From assembly GCA_965222655.1 (NCBI GenBank), contig CBDCUP010000019.1:186001-250000 (forward strand): a stretch of DNA of 64,000 bases, read 5' to 3'. The translations under genes and the position numbers were made by a program. Origin of the DNA: CAUZIZ01 sp965222655. Lineage in GTDB: Bacteria > Acidobacteriota > UBA6911 > RPQK01 > JAJDTT01. The first letter of the stretch is position 1, and each line of letters opens with the position of its first letter. Under the pieces are notes generated by a model. The model was not told where the DNA came from. It saw only the letters and a program-made list of their open reading frames with translations, and searched no databases. Positions 1-9,341 of the stretch are shown here, one piece after another.

Positions 1-15
1 GCTGCGAGGGCGGGT

Positions 16-2178
16 TCAAGCTTTTTTTTTGGCGTAGGCCCCCAGGACATGGAGTTCAAGATCCGAGAAGAGCACCTCGGCGGGCAGTTCCGGGGTTTCT
101 CTGCCCAGCAGAGTCATCAGCATAATCCGCCAGGCGATGACCAGGTTGATCGCAATCGCCCGGCTGAGGCGCTCGGCGCTTCGGTGGGCGATCTCTTCGA
201 TGCGGCAGCCGGACTTCAGCACCCGGTGCCAGTCTTCAATGCGCCAACGCAGGCAATACCAGCGTAGGCATTGAACCGCCGCTTCGGGCGAGGCGAGAGT
301 GGCGGTAGTCAGAAGGAACCACTCGATGGCTTCGGTTCCCGCAGGCGGAGAGTCCTCCCGCGCCTGAATCACCCAGATCTCGATGGGCTCCTTATCCGGG
401 TAATATTTCGGGGGGCGAAGTTGGATCCGCCGATAGCGGACCGAGAGCTCCGCCCGGCGGCGGGGCCTCTGGGGCCGGGCCTTTCGCTTACTGAGCTTGG
501 GCCGAGCGCTCTGGCGCGGCACCTGGACGCGGACCTGGGTCTGTACCGGCTCCTGTACGAGCGCTTCGAAAAGCTTGAACGGCTCCTCCGTGATGCCGCG
601 GTTGTGTTGGGCGCGCACCAGTAGGTCGACCCCCGGGTAACGGCGTTGCTCCTCGAACAGCTCGAAGATATCCGCTTCCCGGTCGCAGACGTTGATCAGT
701 CGCGTCTGGGGCATTTGGGCCGCCACTTCTCCGAGCTCGCGCAGCGCTTGAATCCAGCAGAAGGTCTGTTTTTCCTCGATCGGGATGGCCCAGCTCGGTC
801 GCTTCTCTTGCGGCGATTTCAACTGCGGCGCCAGACACTGGGCGCGCAAGACCCCCAGCGGAAGTCCATTGGGGGCCACGGCCAAGGTCGAATGCAGGTG
901 CAATCCCCGACTCTGGGCGCCGGTCTGGTTGCTGCCGATCACTCCCAGACCTTCACACTGAGCCAGGCTCGTATAGTCCAGATCGGTGCCGTCCTGCAGG
1001 CACAACACGGTGCGCTGCCCCTGCATGCGCCGCAGGGTGCGTTGCCGGTGAGGCTGCAGAATCTGGGGCAGGCTCACCGCGGCCTCGTCCGGGTGGTCGA
1101 TCAATCGGTAGTAGGCCTTGACCGCCGGCCAATCCCCCTGGGCCACCCCGCTAAAGGCACGACCCGGTTCCTGCGCCTTGGACTCCACAATGTTCACCAG
1201 TCTTCGGCTCAGCCGCGCGTCCCCCAGCGGCGCGCCGCCAAACTCCTCTTCCGCCCAACTCTCGGCCTCGACCCCCTGGGCCGGAGCCAGCGGCCCCAAG
1301 CCGGCCCCCTCGGCCAACCCCAGGCGGGCGCGGAACTCCGGCTCCAGCGCATACACATAGATGTCCTTGATCGTTTCCTCCCGCTGGGTGAAACGATCCT
1401 GCCGACCCCGACCCTGGGTTCGGCCCACCCGGGTCCAGTTCGCTGCCCGATAGGATGCCCCCGAAAACCGGCTCGTGTCTACAAAACTCTCGACCAACCA
1501 GGGACGGTACCCATAGCGCTGCTCGAAGTCTTCGGCCAGCCGCTGCAGGCTCAGGCTCAACACCCGCGAGGCCAGGTTCTGACACTGCACGCTGGGTCGG
1601 ATCAGAAAACGGCTCAGGCACACGACCCCGTGCAGATGGGCGCGCCTTTGCTCCGCATCCCAACCGATCCAGCGGTCCCGGTCCACGAGTTGCAACGCCG
1701 CGGCGGCAAAGCCCAGGCCCCCCAGCCAGCCGTGCTCGGAGCCGAGCAGATAGCGCAGCTGCCGTCCCACCAAGGGCCCAGCCCCCAGCGGATGCTCTTC
1801 GATCATCAGCTCGTTCCAGATCCGCATCTGCCCCGGCTCGCCCACCCCGATCAACTCCAGCCCCCGCACCTCCCCCACCTGCTCGGGCACCCCGATCGGC
1901 TCCTCCACTGGAGCCGCCAACCGTCGCGGACGGGGCGCCCCTTTCTGGATCCGTGGGGGCGGCAGCCGAAAACAGCCCTTCGCTTCCAGCTCCCGCAACG
2001 CCTTCAGGCAACCTCCCCGCTGGGGCCGCCCGCCGGGGTCATAGAATCGCAACTGATCGCAAAGAAAACCGGCCAACTCGCTTCGCGAAGAGAAATCCCC
2101 TTCTTCCAGCAGCCGGCTTACATACTCGATGCTCTCGGGCTTCGACAGGGTACGCTTGATCTGATTCTGGAGCTGCAT
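16..2178 (-). CDS. DUF4338 (DruA-like) / IS4-Tn5-type transposase fusion
   Basis: A 720-residue protein made of two parts. Residues about 60-290 match the DUF4338/DruA fold, seen in RDRWIGWDAEQRR, QNLASRVLSL and the box SYRAANWTRVGRTQGRGRQD. Residues about 305-720 are an IS4-family, Tn5-like DDE transposase: LCLQDGTDLDYT and NVCDREADIFELF supply the two aspartates, and CLRWRIEDWHRVLKSG is the YREK-type box with the glutamate. It should cut and join DNA ends of its own element, but the role of the N-terminal domain is not established. The stop lies 15 bp from the window edge, so only one side of the element is visible and its terminal repeats could not be paired. The upstream limit is probably near 2180-2240. 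The protein is longer than ordinary IS4 transposases by exactly the added domain. Confidence 0.88.
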   Translation of the reverse strand: MQLQNQIKRTLSKPESIEYVSRLLEEGDFSSRSELAGFLCDQLRFYDPGGRPQRGGCLKALRELEAKGCFRLPPPRIQKGAPRPRRLAAPVEEPIGVPEQVGEVRGLELIGVGEPGQMRIWNELMIEEHPLGAGPLVGRQLRYLLGSEHGWLGGLGFAAAALQLVDRDRWIGWDAEQRRAHLHGVVCLSRFLIRPSVQCQNLASRVLSLSLQRLAEDFEQRYGYRPWLVESFVDTSRFSGASYRAANWTRVGRTQGRGRQDRFTQREETIKDIYVYALEPEFRARLGLAEGAGLGPLAPAQGVEAESWAEEEFGGAPLGDARLSRRLVNIVESKAQEPGRAFSGVAQGDWPAVKAYYRLIDHPDEAAVSLPQILQPHRQRTLRRMQGQRTVLCLQDGTDLDYTSLAQCEGLGVIGSNQTGAQSRGLHLHSTLAVAPNGLPLGVLRAQCLAPQLKSPQEKRPSWAIPIEEKQTFCWIQALRELGEVAAQMPQTRLINVCDREADIFELFEEQRRYPGVDLLVRAQHNRGITEEPFKLFEALVQEPVQTQVRVQVPRQSARPKLSKRKARPQRPRRRAELSVRYRRIQLRPPKYYPDKEPIEIWVIQAREDSPPAGTEAIEWFLLTTATLASPEAAVQCLRWYCLRWRIEDWHRVLKSGCRIEEIAHRSAERLSRAIAINLVIAWRIMLMTLLGRETPELPAEVLFSDLELHVLGAYAKKKA

Positions 2179-2404
2179 GCCGCTCAGTTTGAACGACCCG
2201 AAACTCTTTGTCCAGTCCTTTATTACGGGTAAAGGGCAGGGCTAGCTGGGGCTAGCGGCTCTCTCCGGAAGAACAAAGGAACTCCGAAGTATCCTGTCGC
2301 CGAAATCCAAGTTTCAGTCCCCCCGCAGGAGCGCTGGCCCTATTCGAGAGAGAAGCTTCGGTTACCTCTTCCGTGATTGTCTCTACGGCCAAATTCAGAG
2401 CCGT

Positions 2405-2524
2405 GACTGCAAAGGAGCGGTCCCGATCACCGATCGGGACATGCGGCAAAGGGGGTCCAATGGGCCACGTCCGTTTGGTCCGTTGTTTCCGGCGTTCGTA
2501 CGCCGGGACCGCTCCTTTGCAGTC
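2405..2524. repeat. Long palindromic element with 21-bp perfect arms
   Basis: Positions 2405-2425 and 2504-2524 are perfect reverse complements (arm GACTGCAAAGGAGCGGTCCC plus one base). The interior holds two smaller hairpins, around CCGATCACCGATCGG and GGCGTTCGTACGCC. It sits between the upstream flank of the transposase and the end of the SGNH gene, and no ORF crosses it convincingly. It could be a miniature element or a strong bidirectional terminator. The rest of 2180-2560 shows no gene. Confidence 0.7.
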
Positions 2525-2564
2525 CCATCTCTGTCATTGGCGACTCTTGCATGATCTCCTACTA

Positions 2565-3782
2565 TCAATTCCACAACTCCCGGATAGCCGGATTGGTTTC
2601 ATAGATCCAGGAGAGCAGGGCAGCGATCGAGGCACCTGAGAGGGTGGAAGCCGGGTCCACCGTGGTCACGGGGGTGGGCCGCAGGTAGGGGGCCAGGCTG
2701 GAGGCGATATCGGCACTGAAATACACCGCGCCCAGGTGCGAGAGGTGATGTCCATCCACGAAGAGTTCGTCGGCGCGATAGTCCCCTTGTGGATGGAGAA
2801 GCTCAACCCCTTCCAGGCCAGCTATCTGCTCCAATCGGACCTGATTCTGCGCCATGGCGGCTGCATGGGCCTCACGAAACGACGGGTGCACGGGCATGAT
2901 CAGAAGCAGGGGGGTGATGCCCGAATCTCTCATCTCACGGAACAACCCCACCAGGTTCTCTCGGTCAAGAGGCATCGCATTAGAGAATCGTGGTTTCGTC
3001 ACAAAACGACCGGTGGTATGCCCGTCGTAGGGCTGAGGTCCCCAACCAGCGCGCGTCTTGAAACCCGAACGTCGTTCCAGATCCCTGAAGTGAAGTGGCC
3101 TGTCGTCTCGCCACTCCCCGGCAGGACGGTTGCAATCTCCCAGAAACCAGCAGCCCAGACTCGGAATCAGCTCTTGCTGGATCAGGTCGGCACGATAGCG
3201 AAAGAAGGCCAGGCGAAGAGCCAGAAACCGTGTGAGTCGCACTTCTATCGGATCAGACCCGTCCTGGCCCTGGTTGGCGATTCGATAGGCCAGAGAATCT
3301 CGATACCGGTCGATCAGCACCCACAATCGCTCCTTCCTCAGGGCCCAGTCGGGACTCACCCCGAAGACTACGTAGGCAGGACGTACACCGATCTGCAAGA
3401 GGTGGGGCATGAAGGCTTCTCGAGCAAACTTGACTACTTGCGAGCCTGTTCCAAAGTTGAAAAAGGTGGTTTCGGAAACTCCTAGAGTCCTTGAAATCAC
3501 CTCGGGCACGATGCCGTTCTTGGTCCTTGAGTCCCCGGTGAAAATGATCTGGGGGGCCTCGTCGTAGTCCAGCAACAGGGCGTTGCGCTTGGTCACCCTG
3601 GGATCGTGATAGGGCATGAGGGAGAGGTCGAACTGAGGCAGCAGCACGCCCCTGCGGTTCATCTCCACCAATCCAAGGTCCAGCAGCTTGCTCAGCCCAG
3701 CCGCAACTAGAAGCAGAATCAATATTCGCAGGGTGAAACGATACCGCTTCCAGAACTGCGTCGTAGACTCTCTAACGCCCAT
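2565..3782 (-). CDS. SGNH/AlgX-J-like acyltransferase-type membrane protein
   Basis: The start is placed at the ATG (MGVRESTTQFWKR) because it directly precedes an N-terminal membrane anchor (RILILLLVAAGLSKLLDLG); the upstream frame extension is low in content. The body has an SGNH pattern: FTGDSRTKNG with the likely nucleophile serine, the conserved block FNFGTGSQ, GVSPDW, and a C-terminal DGHHLSHLGAVYFS giving the Asp-x-x-His pair. Proteins of this type act outside the membrane and transfer acetyl groups to polysaccharides together with an MBOAT protein; one such MBOAT gene lies at 9665-11080. A close paralogue is at 54453-55553. No adjacent glycan operon is seen, so the substrate is unknown. 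Confidence 0.75.
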   Translation of the reverse strand: MGVRESTTQFWKRYRFTLRILILLLVAAGLSKLLDLGLVEMNRRGVLLPQFDLSLMPYHDPRVTKRNALLLDYDEAPQIIFTGDSRTKNGIVPEVISRTLGVSETTFFNFGTGSQVVKFAREAFMPHLLQIGVRPAYVVFGVSPDWALRKERLWVLIDRYRDSLAYRIANQGQDGSDPIEVRLTRFLALRLAFFRYRADLIQQELIPSLGCWFLGDCNRPAGEWRDDRPLHFRDLERRSGFKTRAGWGPQPYDGHTTGRFVTKPRFSNAMPLDRENLVGLFREMRDSGITPLLLIMPVHPSFREAHAAAMAQNQVRLEQIAGLEGVELLHPQGDYRADELFVDGHHLSHLGAVYFSADIASSLAPYLRPTPVTTVDPASTLSGASIAALLSWIYETNPAIRELWN

Positions 3783-3971
3783 CCATCGCCTTTTACCCAA
3801 TGATAGGCGGCTAGCACAGCCCACCTCAACCGAGAGAAGGCCCCGGCTCCACGCGGGAACGTTTCGCTGCAGCCGCCTCCCTGGTTTCCACCACTCCGTT
3901 GAGCGGCGGCGAACCATCAGACTCTCCGGAAATACTTCGGTCTGGAGACCAAAGCTACGCCAGAGCAGGGC

Positions 3972-6152
3972 TCACAGGCTCAGTAACAGGGACAACAATG
4001 CGAGTCTTCCCGGGGCCAGGACGGCCCGGCGATCCGGACTGGTCGGGTAGTCCTTGTCCAACAGGTTGCGCAGCACGAACCGAAACTCGGCCTGGGAATG
4101 CACACGCCAGCCGAAACCCAGGTCTGACCTCACATACCCGGGAGTAGCGGCCTCGGTAGGACCCGGACTGTCGTCGCGCGCGAAGCCGATTGCTCGCCAC
4201 AGCAAATAGCCGGATTCCCCCATTCGCTTTCGCAGCGCAAGGCTGATATTCGGGGCCGGAACACCCGCCAACGGAGTGCCCTCCTCCTGCTCCCTGCCGT
4301 AGGCCAATTGACTGCCCAGGGTGAGGTTGAGTCCTTCTGTCAGTTCTCTTTCGACTTCCAACTCAAATCCCCGCAGCCGGGCTTGACCTCGATTGCGGAA
4401 GAAGAACTGATCTGCGGCCGACTCGAACCTCTCAATCAGATCCTTGATGCGATAGTGGTAGGCATAAAGGGCATAGCTCCAACCTCGCCGTGCCAATTTC
4501 GCGGCCAGATCCCACTGAAGGCTCGATTCCTGGTCCAGATCCGGATTACCGGTAACGAATCCCCGGCCACTGATGCCCTCGAAATAGCGGTCGGAGAGGG
4601 TCGGATCGCGAACCCCTCGGGCCACCTGCCCGGTCAAACTGAAGCCTTCGAAGGGTCCTACCGTGAGCGCCACAAAGCCCGAGAGAGCGTCGTTTTCCGT
4701 CCGACTGGGAGTGAAAGTACCCCCGTCGTTTTGGGTCGAACTATGGTCCCATCGGGCTCCGCTCGAAAGTGAGAGCTTGTCTCCGAGCCAGGTCTCGGCG
4801 GTGACATAGGGTGCCCCGTTGGTTCTGCGTGCTCCTTGAATCGAGGTCTGCTGATCGGTCCTGGTCGTTCTTCCCTGGTTGTCCAGTTCCCGGATGGAGT
4901 CATCCGCCCGCAGGTCGAAACGGCCGTTCAGGTCGACTCCAAACTCGACCCGAACGTGCCGAAGTGGCGCTATCGCTGCGGTTCGAAAACCGAAGTCCTT
5001 GGCCGAGACCTCCGCCCTCTCAATCCGACGGAGGTCTGAAGCCTCAAGCAGTTGGTCACGATCGGTGACCAGCTCATAGCCGCCAAAGAAGCCATTCAGC
5101 TGCAGCTGGCTGAATTTCCAGAATGGGTCCAAGTGGTACGACAGAGTCAAGCGGTGGGAGTCCTCTCGGGGATAGAACGTGCGGGACATCGAGGAGCCCG
5201 TCATGGGCCTCCCGATGTCGCGTCCGAGATCACTCTGCCAACCCAGGTGCAGTTGGCCGGGTCCCCGTCGGAAGTGGGTCCGAGCCAGAAAACTCCGGGT
5301 CTTGGCTCCCGAGTTGTCGACTTTACCCAGAGGACTCCGATAGTCGTCGAACTCCCTCATGCGGGCCTGAAACAGTACGCCGCCCTGGTCCCAGCCCCGA
5401 CTCAGCTCCAGGCCGGCGCTCTGCTCCGGCAGTCCCGCTGCCAGGGTGCCAAGAAAGCGAAAACGCAGAGGCGCTCCCGGCTCCGGCTTCCGGGTCAGAG
5501 CATTTATCACGCCTCCGAAGGCGTCTGCTCCGTAGGCCAGCGATCCCGGCCCCCGCACGACCTCGACGCTGTCCAGGAAAAAAGGATCCAGATAGGAGGC
5601 GCTGGGACCCGCTCGGCGTTCGGTGCTCACCCGCTGCCCGTCGATCAGGACCAGCGTCCGACCTCCGGCCAGCCCCCGAATGGCCGGCACCGCCGCGTGC
5701 GATTCAGAGACGTGACTGACACCCGGTATGTGCTCGAGAAGGTCGGTCAGTCGGGCCGGCTGCTGCTGATCCAGATCTTGTCCTGCCAACCCGGTAGTCG
5801 CGCCGGCGGGTGCAGCCGGAGTCTCGGCCGGATGCGGACCAGAGGTTACCGTGATGGTCTCAGAGGAGGAGCCGACCCGAACCTCGAGGGGGCCCTTCGC
5901 CGGCATCTCCTTGACCAGGAACGGCAGCGTGTAATGACCGTCAGGCAGGATTACCTGGACTTCGAATGGGACCTGAGGGTCTGGATGCCAGTTGAACTTC
6001 CCTTCGTTGTCTGTCTGGGTGGAAGGGGTCTGTCCCAGGATCAGAACTCGCGCGCCAACTACGGGGCTCCCGTCGGGGAAGACGACTCGACCTTCCAGCG
6101 CCAGGACCGGAGTCCAAAAGAAAAGGGCGAGGCAGCACCAGGTGATCCGCAT
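3972..6152 (-). CDS. TonB-dependent outer membrane receptor
   Basis: About 726 residues from the ATG encoding MRITWCCLALFFWTPVLALE, a clear signal peptide. The longer upstream frame extension is unlikely. Residues about 20-95 form a CarboxypepD_reg-like domain (EGRVVFPDGSPVVGARV). Then comes the plug (LTDLLEHIPGVSHV, IRGLAGGRTLVLIDGQRV, VEVVRGPGSLAYGADAFGGVIN) and a beta-barrel ending in the short hydrophobic terminus LALLSLLLSL. It should import a siderophore, cobalamin or glycan in a TonB-driven way; the plug family resembles CirA/BtuB-type receptors. It lies 190 bp upstream of the SGNH gene on the same strand. The substrate cannot be read from the sequence. Confidence 0.9.
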   Translation of the reverse strand: MRITWCCLALFFWTPVLALEGRVVFPDGSPVVGARVLILGQTPSTQTDNEGKFNWHPDPQVPFEVQVILPDGHYTLPFLVKEMPAKGPLEVRVGSSSETITVTSGPHPAETPAAPAGATTGLAGQDLDQQQPARLTDLLEHIPGVSHVSESHAAVPAIRGLAGGRTLVLIDGQRVSTERRAGPSASYLDPFFLDSVEVVRGPGSLAYGADAFGGVINALTRKPEPGAPLRFRFLGTLAAGLPEQSAGLELSRGWDQGGVLFQARMREFDDYRSPLGKVDNSGAKTRSFLARTHFRRGPGQLHLGWQSDLGRDIGRPMTGSSMSRTFYPREDSHRLTLSYHLDPFWKFSQLQLNGFFGGYELVTDRDQLLEASDLRRIERAEVSAKDFGFRTAAIAPLRHVRVEFGVDLNGRFDLRADDSIRELDNQGRTTRTDQQTSIQGARRTNGAPYVTAETWLGDKLSLSSGARWDHSSTQNDGGTFTPSRTENDALSGFVALTVGPFEGFSLTGQVARGVRDPTLSDRYFEGISGRGFVTGNPDLDQESSLQWDLAAKLARRGWSYALYAYHYRIKDLIERFESAADQFFFRNRGQARLRGFELEVERELTEGLNLTLGSQLAYGREQEEGTPLAGVPAPNISLALRKRMGESGYLLWRAIGFARDDSPGPTEAATPGYVRSDLGFGWRVHSQAEFRFVLRNLLDKDYPTSPDRRAVLAPGRLALLSLLLSL

Positions 6153-6349
6153 CAAGATGAGTTCACAAGGCCAGGAGCCTTGCTTGGCATGTGGTGAGAG
6201 ATGGGCGCGGCAGGATTCTGCGGCTACCCAGCCAGCAGAGCGAACCGCCAAGCCGATCGCCCAATTTTCTATTCCTACTATCCCTCAGCGGCTGGGTCTT
6301 CTGTCTGGTTCTTCACTCTCCGACATCGCATCAATTGTACCTAATCCTG

Positions 6350-6574
6350 TCAATCACGCTCGAGGAGCGCCCGGAGCTGAAAGAGGCCGAGCCGCAAATC
6401 AAGAAGGGCAACCTCAACCTCGAGCGATCCCGCAAACGGCTGCGACCGAGTCTCGATCTGGTGGCCGGATAGGCCGGCTATGGCCCGGAGTGGGGCGGCT
6501 CCATGCCGCAGATTCTCGCTATTGTGCCCAGAAAAAACCTCGAAGGAGGACACCTTGACTTCTTCGTGCAGTAA
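6350..6574 (+). pseudogene. Remnant of a TolC-family outer membrane efflux protein
   Basis: In one frame the translation runs ITLEERPELKEAEPQI, then NLERSRKRLRPSLDLVAG, an in-frame TAG, then AGYGPEWGGS. This is the typical pattern of one TolC/OEP repeat (RPEL..AE..I....L..A.NRL.PSLDLVA.YG). No signal peptide, start or barrel domain remains. It is a short leftover between the TonB receptor and a hairpin repeat. Recognition is by family pattern only. Confidence 0.55.
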
Positions 6575-6589
6575 CGTAGACTTAGGCGT

Positions 6590-6772
6590 TTAGCCCGGAT
6601 TTCTCATCGCTTGTCGTAGCGAGGCGCCGCAAGGGCCGTCCTGGCAAGGCTTGCGACCGAGGCCCCCGCAGTCGTACTCGTGCAGTACGTCGAGGAGGCC
6701 GACCGAGCGTAACACAGCCAGGACGGATGTTTGCGGCGACGCAGTAGACCAGCGATGAGAAATCCGGGTTAG
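6590..6772. repeat. Hairpin (MITE-like) element, full-length copy A
   Basis: It begins TTAGCCCGGATTTCTCATCG and ends with the inverse, GCGATGAGAAATCCGGGTTA, so the ends form a terminal inverted repeat of about 20 bp. The interior has a second symmetry around a CAGTACG core. A second full copy lies in opposite orientation at 62660-62843, an internally deleted copy at 41255-41349, and a stub at 52529-52545. There is no ORF of interest inside. It is probably non-autonomous, and it may also be transcribed into a long stem. Confidence 0.8.
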
Positions 6773-6830
6773 TCTCCTTGATTCAGCCAGTTTTAACCCA
6801 CTTGTTTTAACCCACTTGAGGAATCCCCAG

Positions 6831-9341
6831 GTGTGTCTGAAGACAACCAGCTGGACCCTCCGACGAGTCTCTCCCTTTCTGATCCTCTTGACGATTTCTA
6901 TAAGCAGCCTGTCAGCTGCGACGGAAGTGTACTTCGCGCAGGCTCTGCGCGGCAGTACAGAGAGTGGGACCAGCTGTATTCTGGTTTGGAACCCCACTGA
7001 TAGCGCTACAACAGTGACCCTCACCTTTACTGACCAGTCCGGCGCCGTCAAAGAAACCCAGACCTTCGTGGTGGAAGCAGACGCGACCGAAAAGAGAACC
7101 CTGGGCGCAGCGGACGTCCCTCTCACTGTCGGCTCGGTTAGCGTGACTGCTGCCTCCACATCCGTCCTGGCAACGCTCTTCTTCAGCTTACCGGGTTTGC
7201 CACAGGTTGGCGTGCTGCCAGTGCCTGGACAGCGGTCGTGGACTGGTGTGGGCCGAGTGGATGAGGAAGTCAACACAGGGTTGGCAGCTCGCGGCACGGC
7301 AGGGCCGACTACCTGCGTCTTGACGGCGTACAGCACCGACGGCTCGATGGCTGGAACGGCTGAGATCGCACTCGGTACCGATCAACAGACGGCAATGTTC
7401 TTGAACGAGATGATTCCGGATCTTGAGACTCCCTATCGTGGCTGCTTCAGTCTGCAGTGTGAGGACCCCGTTGCGGCTGTGGCTTTGAGACAACGGGGCG
7501 ACGGTTTTTTCACCACGATTGCCATGGGGCAGTCAGAAGGTGAGTTCCTCCCCGTCGTATTCTACGCCCAGGCTTTGCGGGGTAGTGTGCAGAATGGTAC
7601 GAGCCGGGTTCTGGTCTGGAATCCTCGCGACACCCAGGGGCAGGTTCAGGTCGATTTCAGGAATCAGGCGGGAACCGTCCTCGAAACCCACAATGTTGAG
7701 GTTCCCGGGAAGGCAACCAAAGAGATTACGCTGGGCGGCCCAGAGGTTCCTCTCTCCGTCGGCTCGGTTCAATTATTTTCCTTGCAGGGAATCCTTTCAA
7801 CGTTGTTTTTCCGCCTACCCGACTTACCAGAAGTCGGCGTACTCCCAGCTGTGGATGATGCCTTTTGGAGTGGAGTAGGCCAGGTGGATGACGAGGTCAA
7901 CACGGGTGTAGCCCTGTCCACTACCGGTGAGAGCACCTGCAGGCTGACAGCTTACCGAGAAGACGGTACCGTGGTCGGGACAAAGGAGCTCGACCTTCAC
8001 CTTGATCAGCAGAAGGCCATGTTCTTAGACGAGCTGATTCCCGCACTAGCAGCTCCTTATCGCGGCTGCTTCGACCTGCGCTGCGCGGGCTCCCCCGTTG
8101 TCGCAGTGGCACTGAGACAGCAAAAGAGCGACGGTATCTTTACTACCATCGCTATGTCTCCTATTCCCGTGGAAACGGGGGCCGACACAGACCTTCTGGC
8201 GAGTCGGCAAACCGGACTGAATCTAGAGACCAATGTGGCACAGAACGTGGTTCTCCCCCTAGGAAGCAGGATTACCGGTTCCTTCCAAAGCGTCCCCCCC
8301 GGCTTCGACGTTTTCGATGTCGAAGCCGAATGCAACAATGAGACCTATCCCGGCCGCACCAGCTTCTTGACCGGAGACTTCTTGGTGGTGGCTCCAACCG
8401 GAGTCCCCTGCAACCTGAGGGTTGCCTATGGCCGGTTTTCCCCTCCGTCTCTTGGACTGCGCTACACAGATCCTACATCGATCCAGTCTCCCGCGACGCC
8501 AAGTATTGCGCTTCCCGATGTCACCACTCGAAGATCGTCTGGGACAATCGGAATGGACAGCATTCCTGCCGAACTGATGTCCTTCCAGGTTGTCTCGAAG
8601 AGTCTTGTCTTTGTCGCAGACGAGGGCCTTGTGGAGGTGCAAACTCCGCTCGAAAACGGCGGTGCGCTGTCTGGGTTGGACGGTGTCCAGTTACCCCAGG
8701 GAGAAGAAATGACGCTGCCTTATTCCGTCGATCTGCCAGTCAACAAGACTTACCGTGTCGCTCTCCAGTTCAGAAGTTTCTCCCCGGAATTCTTCTCGAG
8801 CTTCTTCCTGGGAACGCTGGACATGGGCAGTGACGATCAGACGGCCAACTTCACTGCGCCCTTCCTGGTCAAGGTTTCAGGAAACGTGACGCAGTCCCAG
8901 ACACCTGAAAAGATCGGAAGCATAGAATTCTTCGATACCAGAGACACCCGGCTACGGGCGGTTTCTGCAAGTTTTACAGAAGCCAATGGAGTCTACGAGC
9001 TCTACGTCATCCGAGGTGCATCGTATGCTGTTTCCGCCAACCTCGTGAGCAGATCCTATGATTGGACCACGCCCAGACCGTTCTCAAAAACCCAGACGTT
9101 CGAGTCGGATACAACACTGGACTTTTCATTTCCTGATTTTCCTGCGGAAACAACCAGACTTTCGGGGCAGGTGACCGACCCGAGTGGTCGTGGAGTACCC
9201 GACGTAAGGGTGGACGTTGTCTGCGAAGGCTCCACGCCTGCCCCCGACACCCGATTCGAAAGGTTCAGCCAAACGAACTCTGAGGGGCACTACTCGATCT
9301 TAGGGTCCCACTCGGGGATGGGTGAACCCCCTCGCCTTTAG
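6831..9341 (+). CDS. Secreted protein with two tandem domains, C-terminus disrupted
   Basis: The likely start is GTG 6831, preceded by GAGGAA about 9 nt upstream; a TTG at 6816 is also in frame. A 14-bp tandem repeat (TTTTAACCCACTTG twice, 6791-6818) lies just upstream. A signal peptide (FLILLTISISSLSA) is followed by two copies of a domain of about 210 residues, each opening with FAQALRGS/YAQALRGS, with LVWNP, an internal GVLPV/GVLPA, DEEVNTG/DDEVNTG, and ending PYRGCF. Downstream is a beta-rich region and a CarboxypepD_reg-like module (LSGQVTDPSGRGVPDVRVD). That module is cut after about residue 820 by an IS200/IS605-like fragment; the natural tail reappears at 9546-9627. No known family was recognised for the tandem domain. 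It probably acts at the cell surface. Confidence 0.75.
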   Translation: MCLKTTSWTLRRVSPFLILLTISISSLSAATEVYFAQALRGSTESGTSCILVWNPTDSATTVTLTFTDQSGAVKETQTFVVEADATEKRTLGAADVPLTVGSVSVTAASTSVLATLFFSLPGLPQVGVLPVPGQRSWTGVGRVDEEVNTGLAARGTAGPTTCVLTAYSTDGSMAGTAEIALGTDQQTAMFLNEMIPDLETPYRGCFSLQCEDPVAAVALRQRGDGFFTTIAMGQSEGEFLPVVFYAQALRGSVQNGTSRVLVWNPRDTQGQVQVDFRNQAGTVLETHNVEVPGKATKEITLGGPEVPLSVGSVQLFSLQGILSTLFFRLPDLPEVGVLPAVDDAFWSGVGQVDDEVNTGVALSTTGESTCRLTAYREDGTVVGTKELDLHLDQQKAMFLDELIPALAAPYRGCFDLRCAGSPVVAVALRQQKSDGIFTTIAMSPIPVETGADTDLLASRQTGLNLETNVAQNVVLPLGSRITGSFQSVPPGFDVFDVEAECNNETYPGRTSFLTGDFLVVAPTGVPCNLRVAYGRFSPPSLGLRYTDPTSIQSPATPSIALPDVTTRRSSGTIGMDSIPAELMSFQVVSKSLVFVADEGLVEVQTPLENGGALSGLDGVQLPQGEEMTLPYSVDLPVNKTYRVALQFRSFSPEFFSSFFLGTLDMGSDDQTANFTAPFLVKVSGNVTQSQTPEKIGSIEFFDTRDTRLRAVSASFTEANGVYELYVIRGASYAVSANLVSRSYDWTTPRPFSKTQTFESDTTLDFSFPDFPAETTRLSGQVTDPSGRGVPDVRVDVVCEGSTPAPDTRFERFSQTNSEGHYSILGSHSGMGEPPRL

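Noticed and set aside
646..2232. Long plus-strand ORF (528 codons) opposite the fusion transposase
   Set aside because: Its translation is proline/arginine/leucine-rich with no family pattern; it is the antisense shadow of a GC-rich gene. The same holds for 5052-6197, 36608-37855 and 47666-48676.
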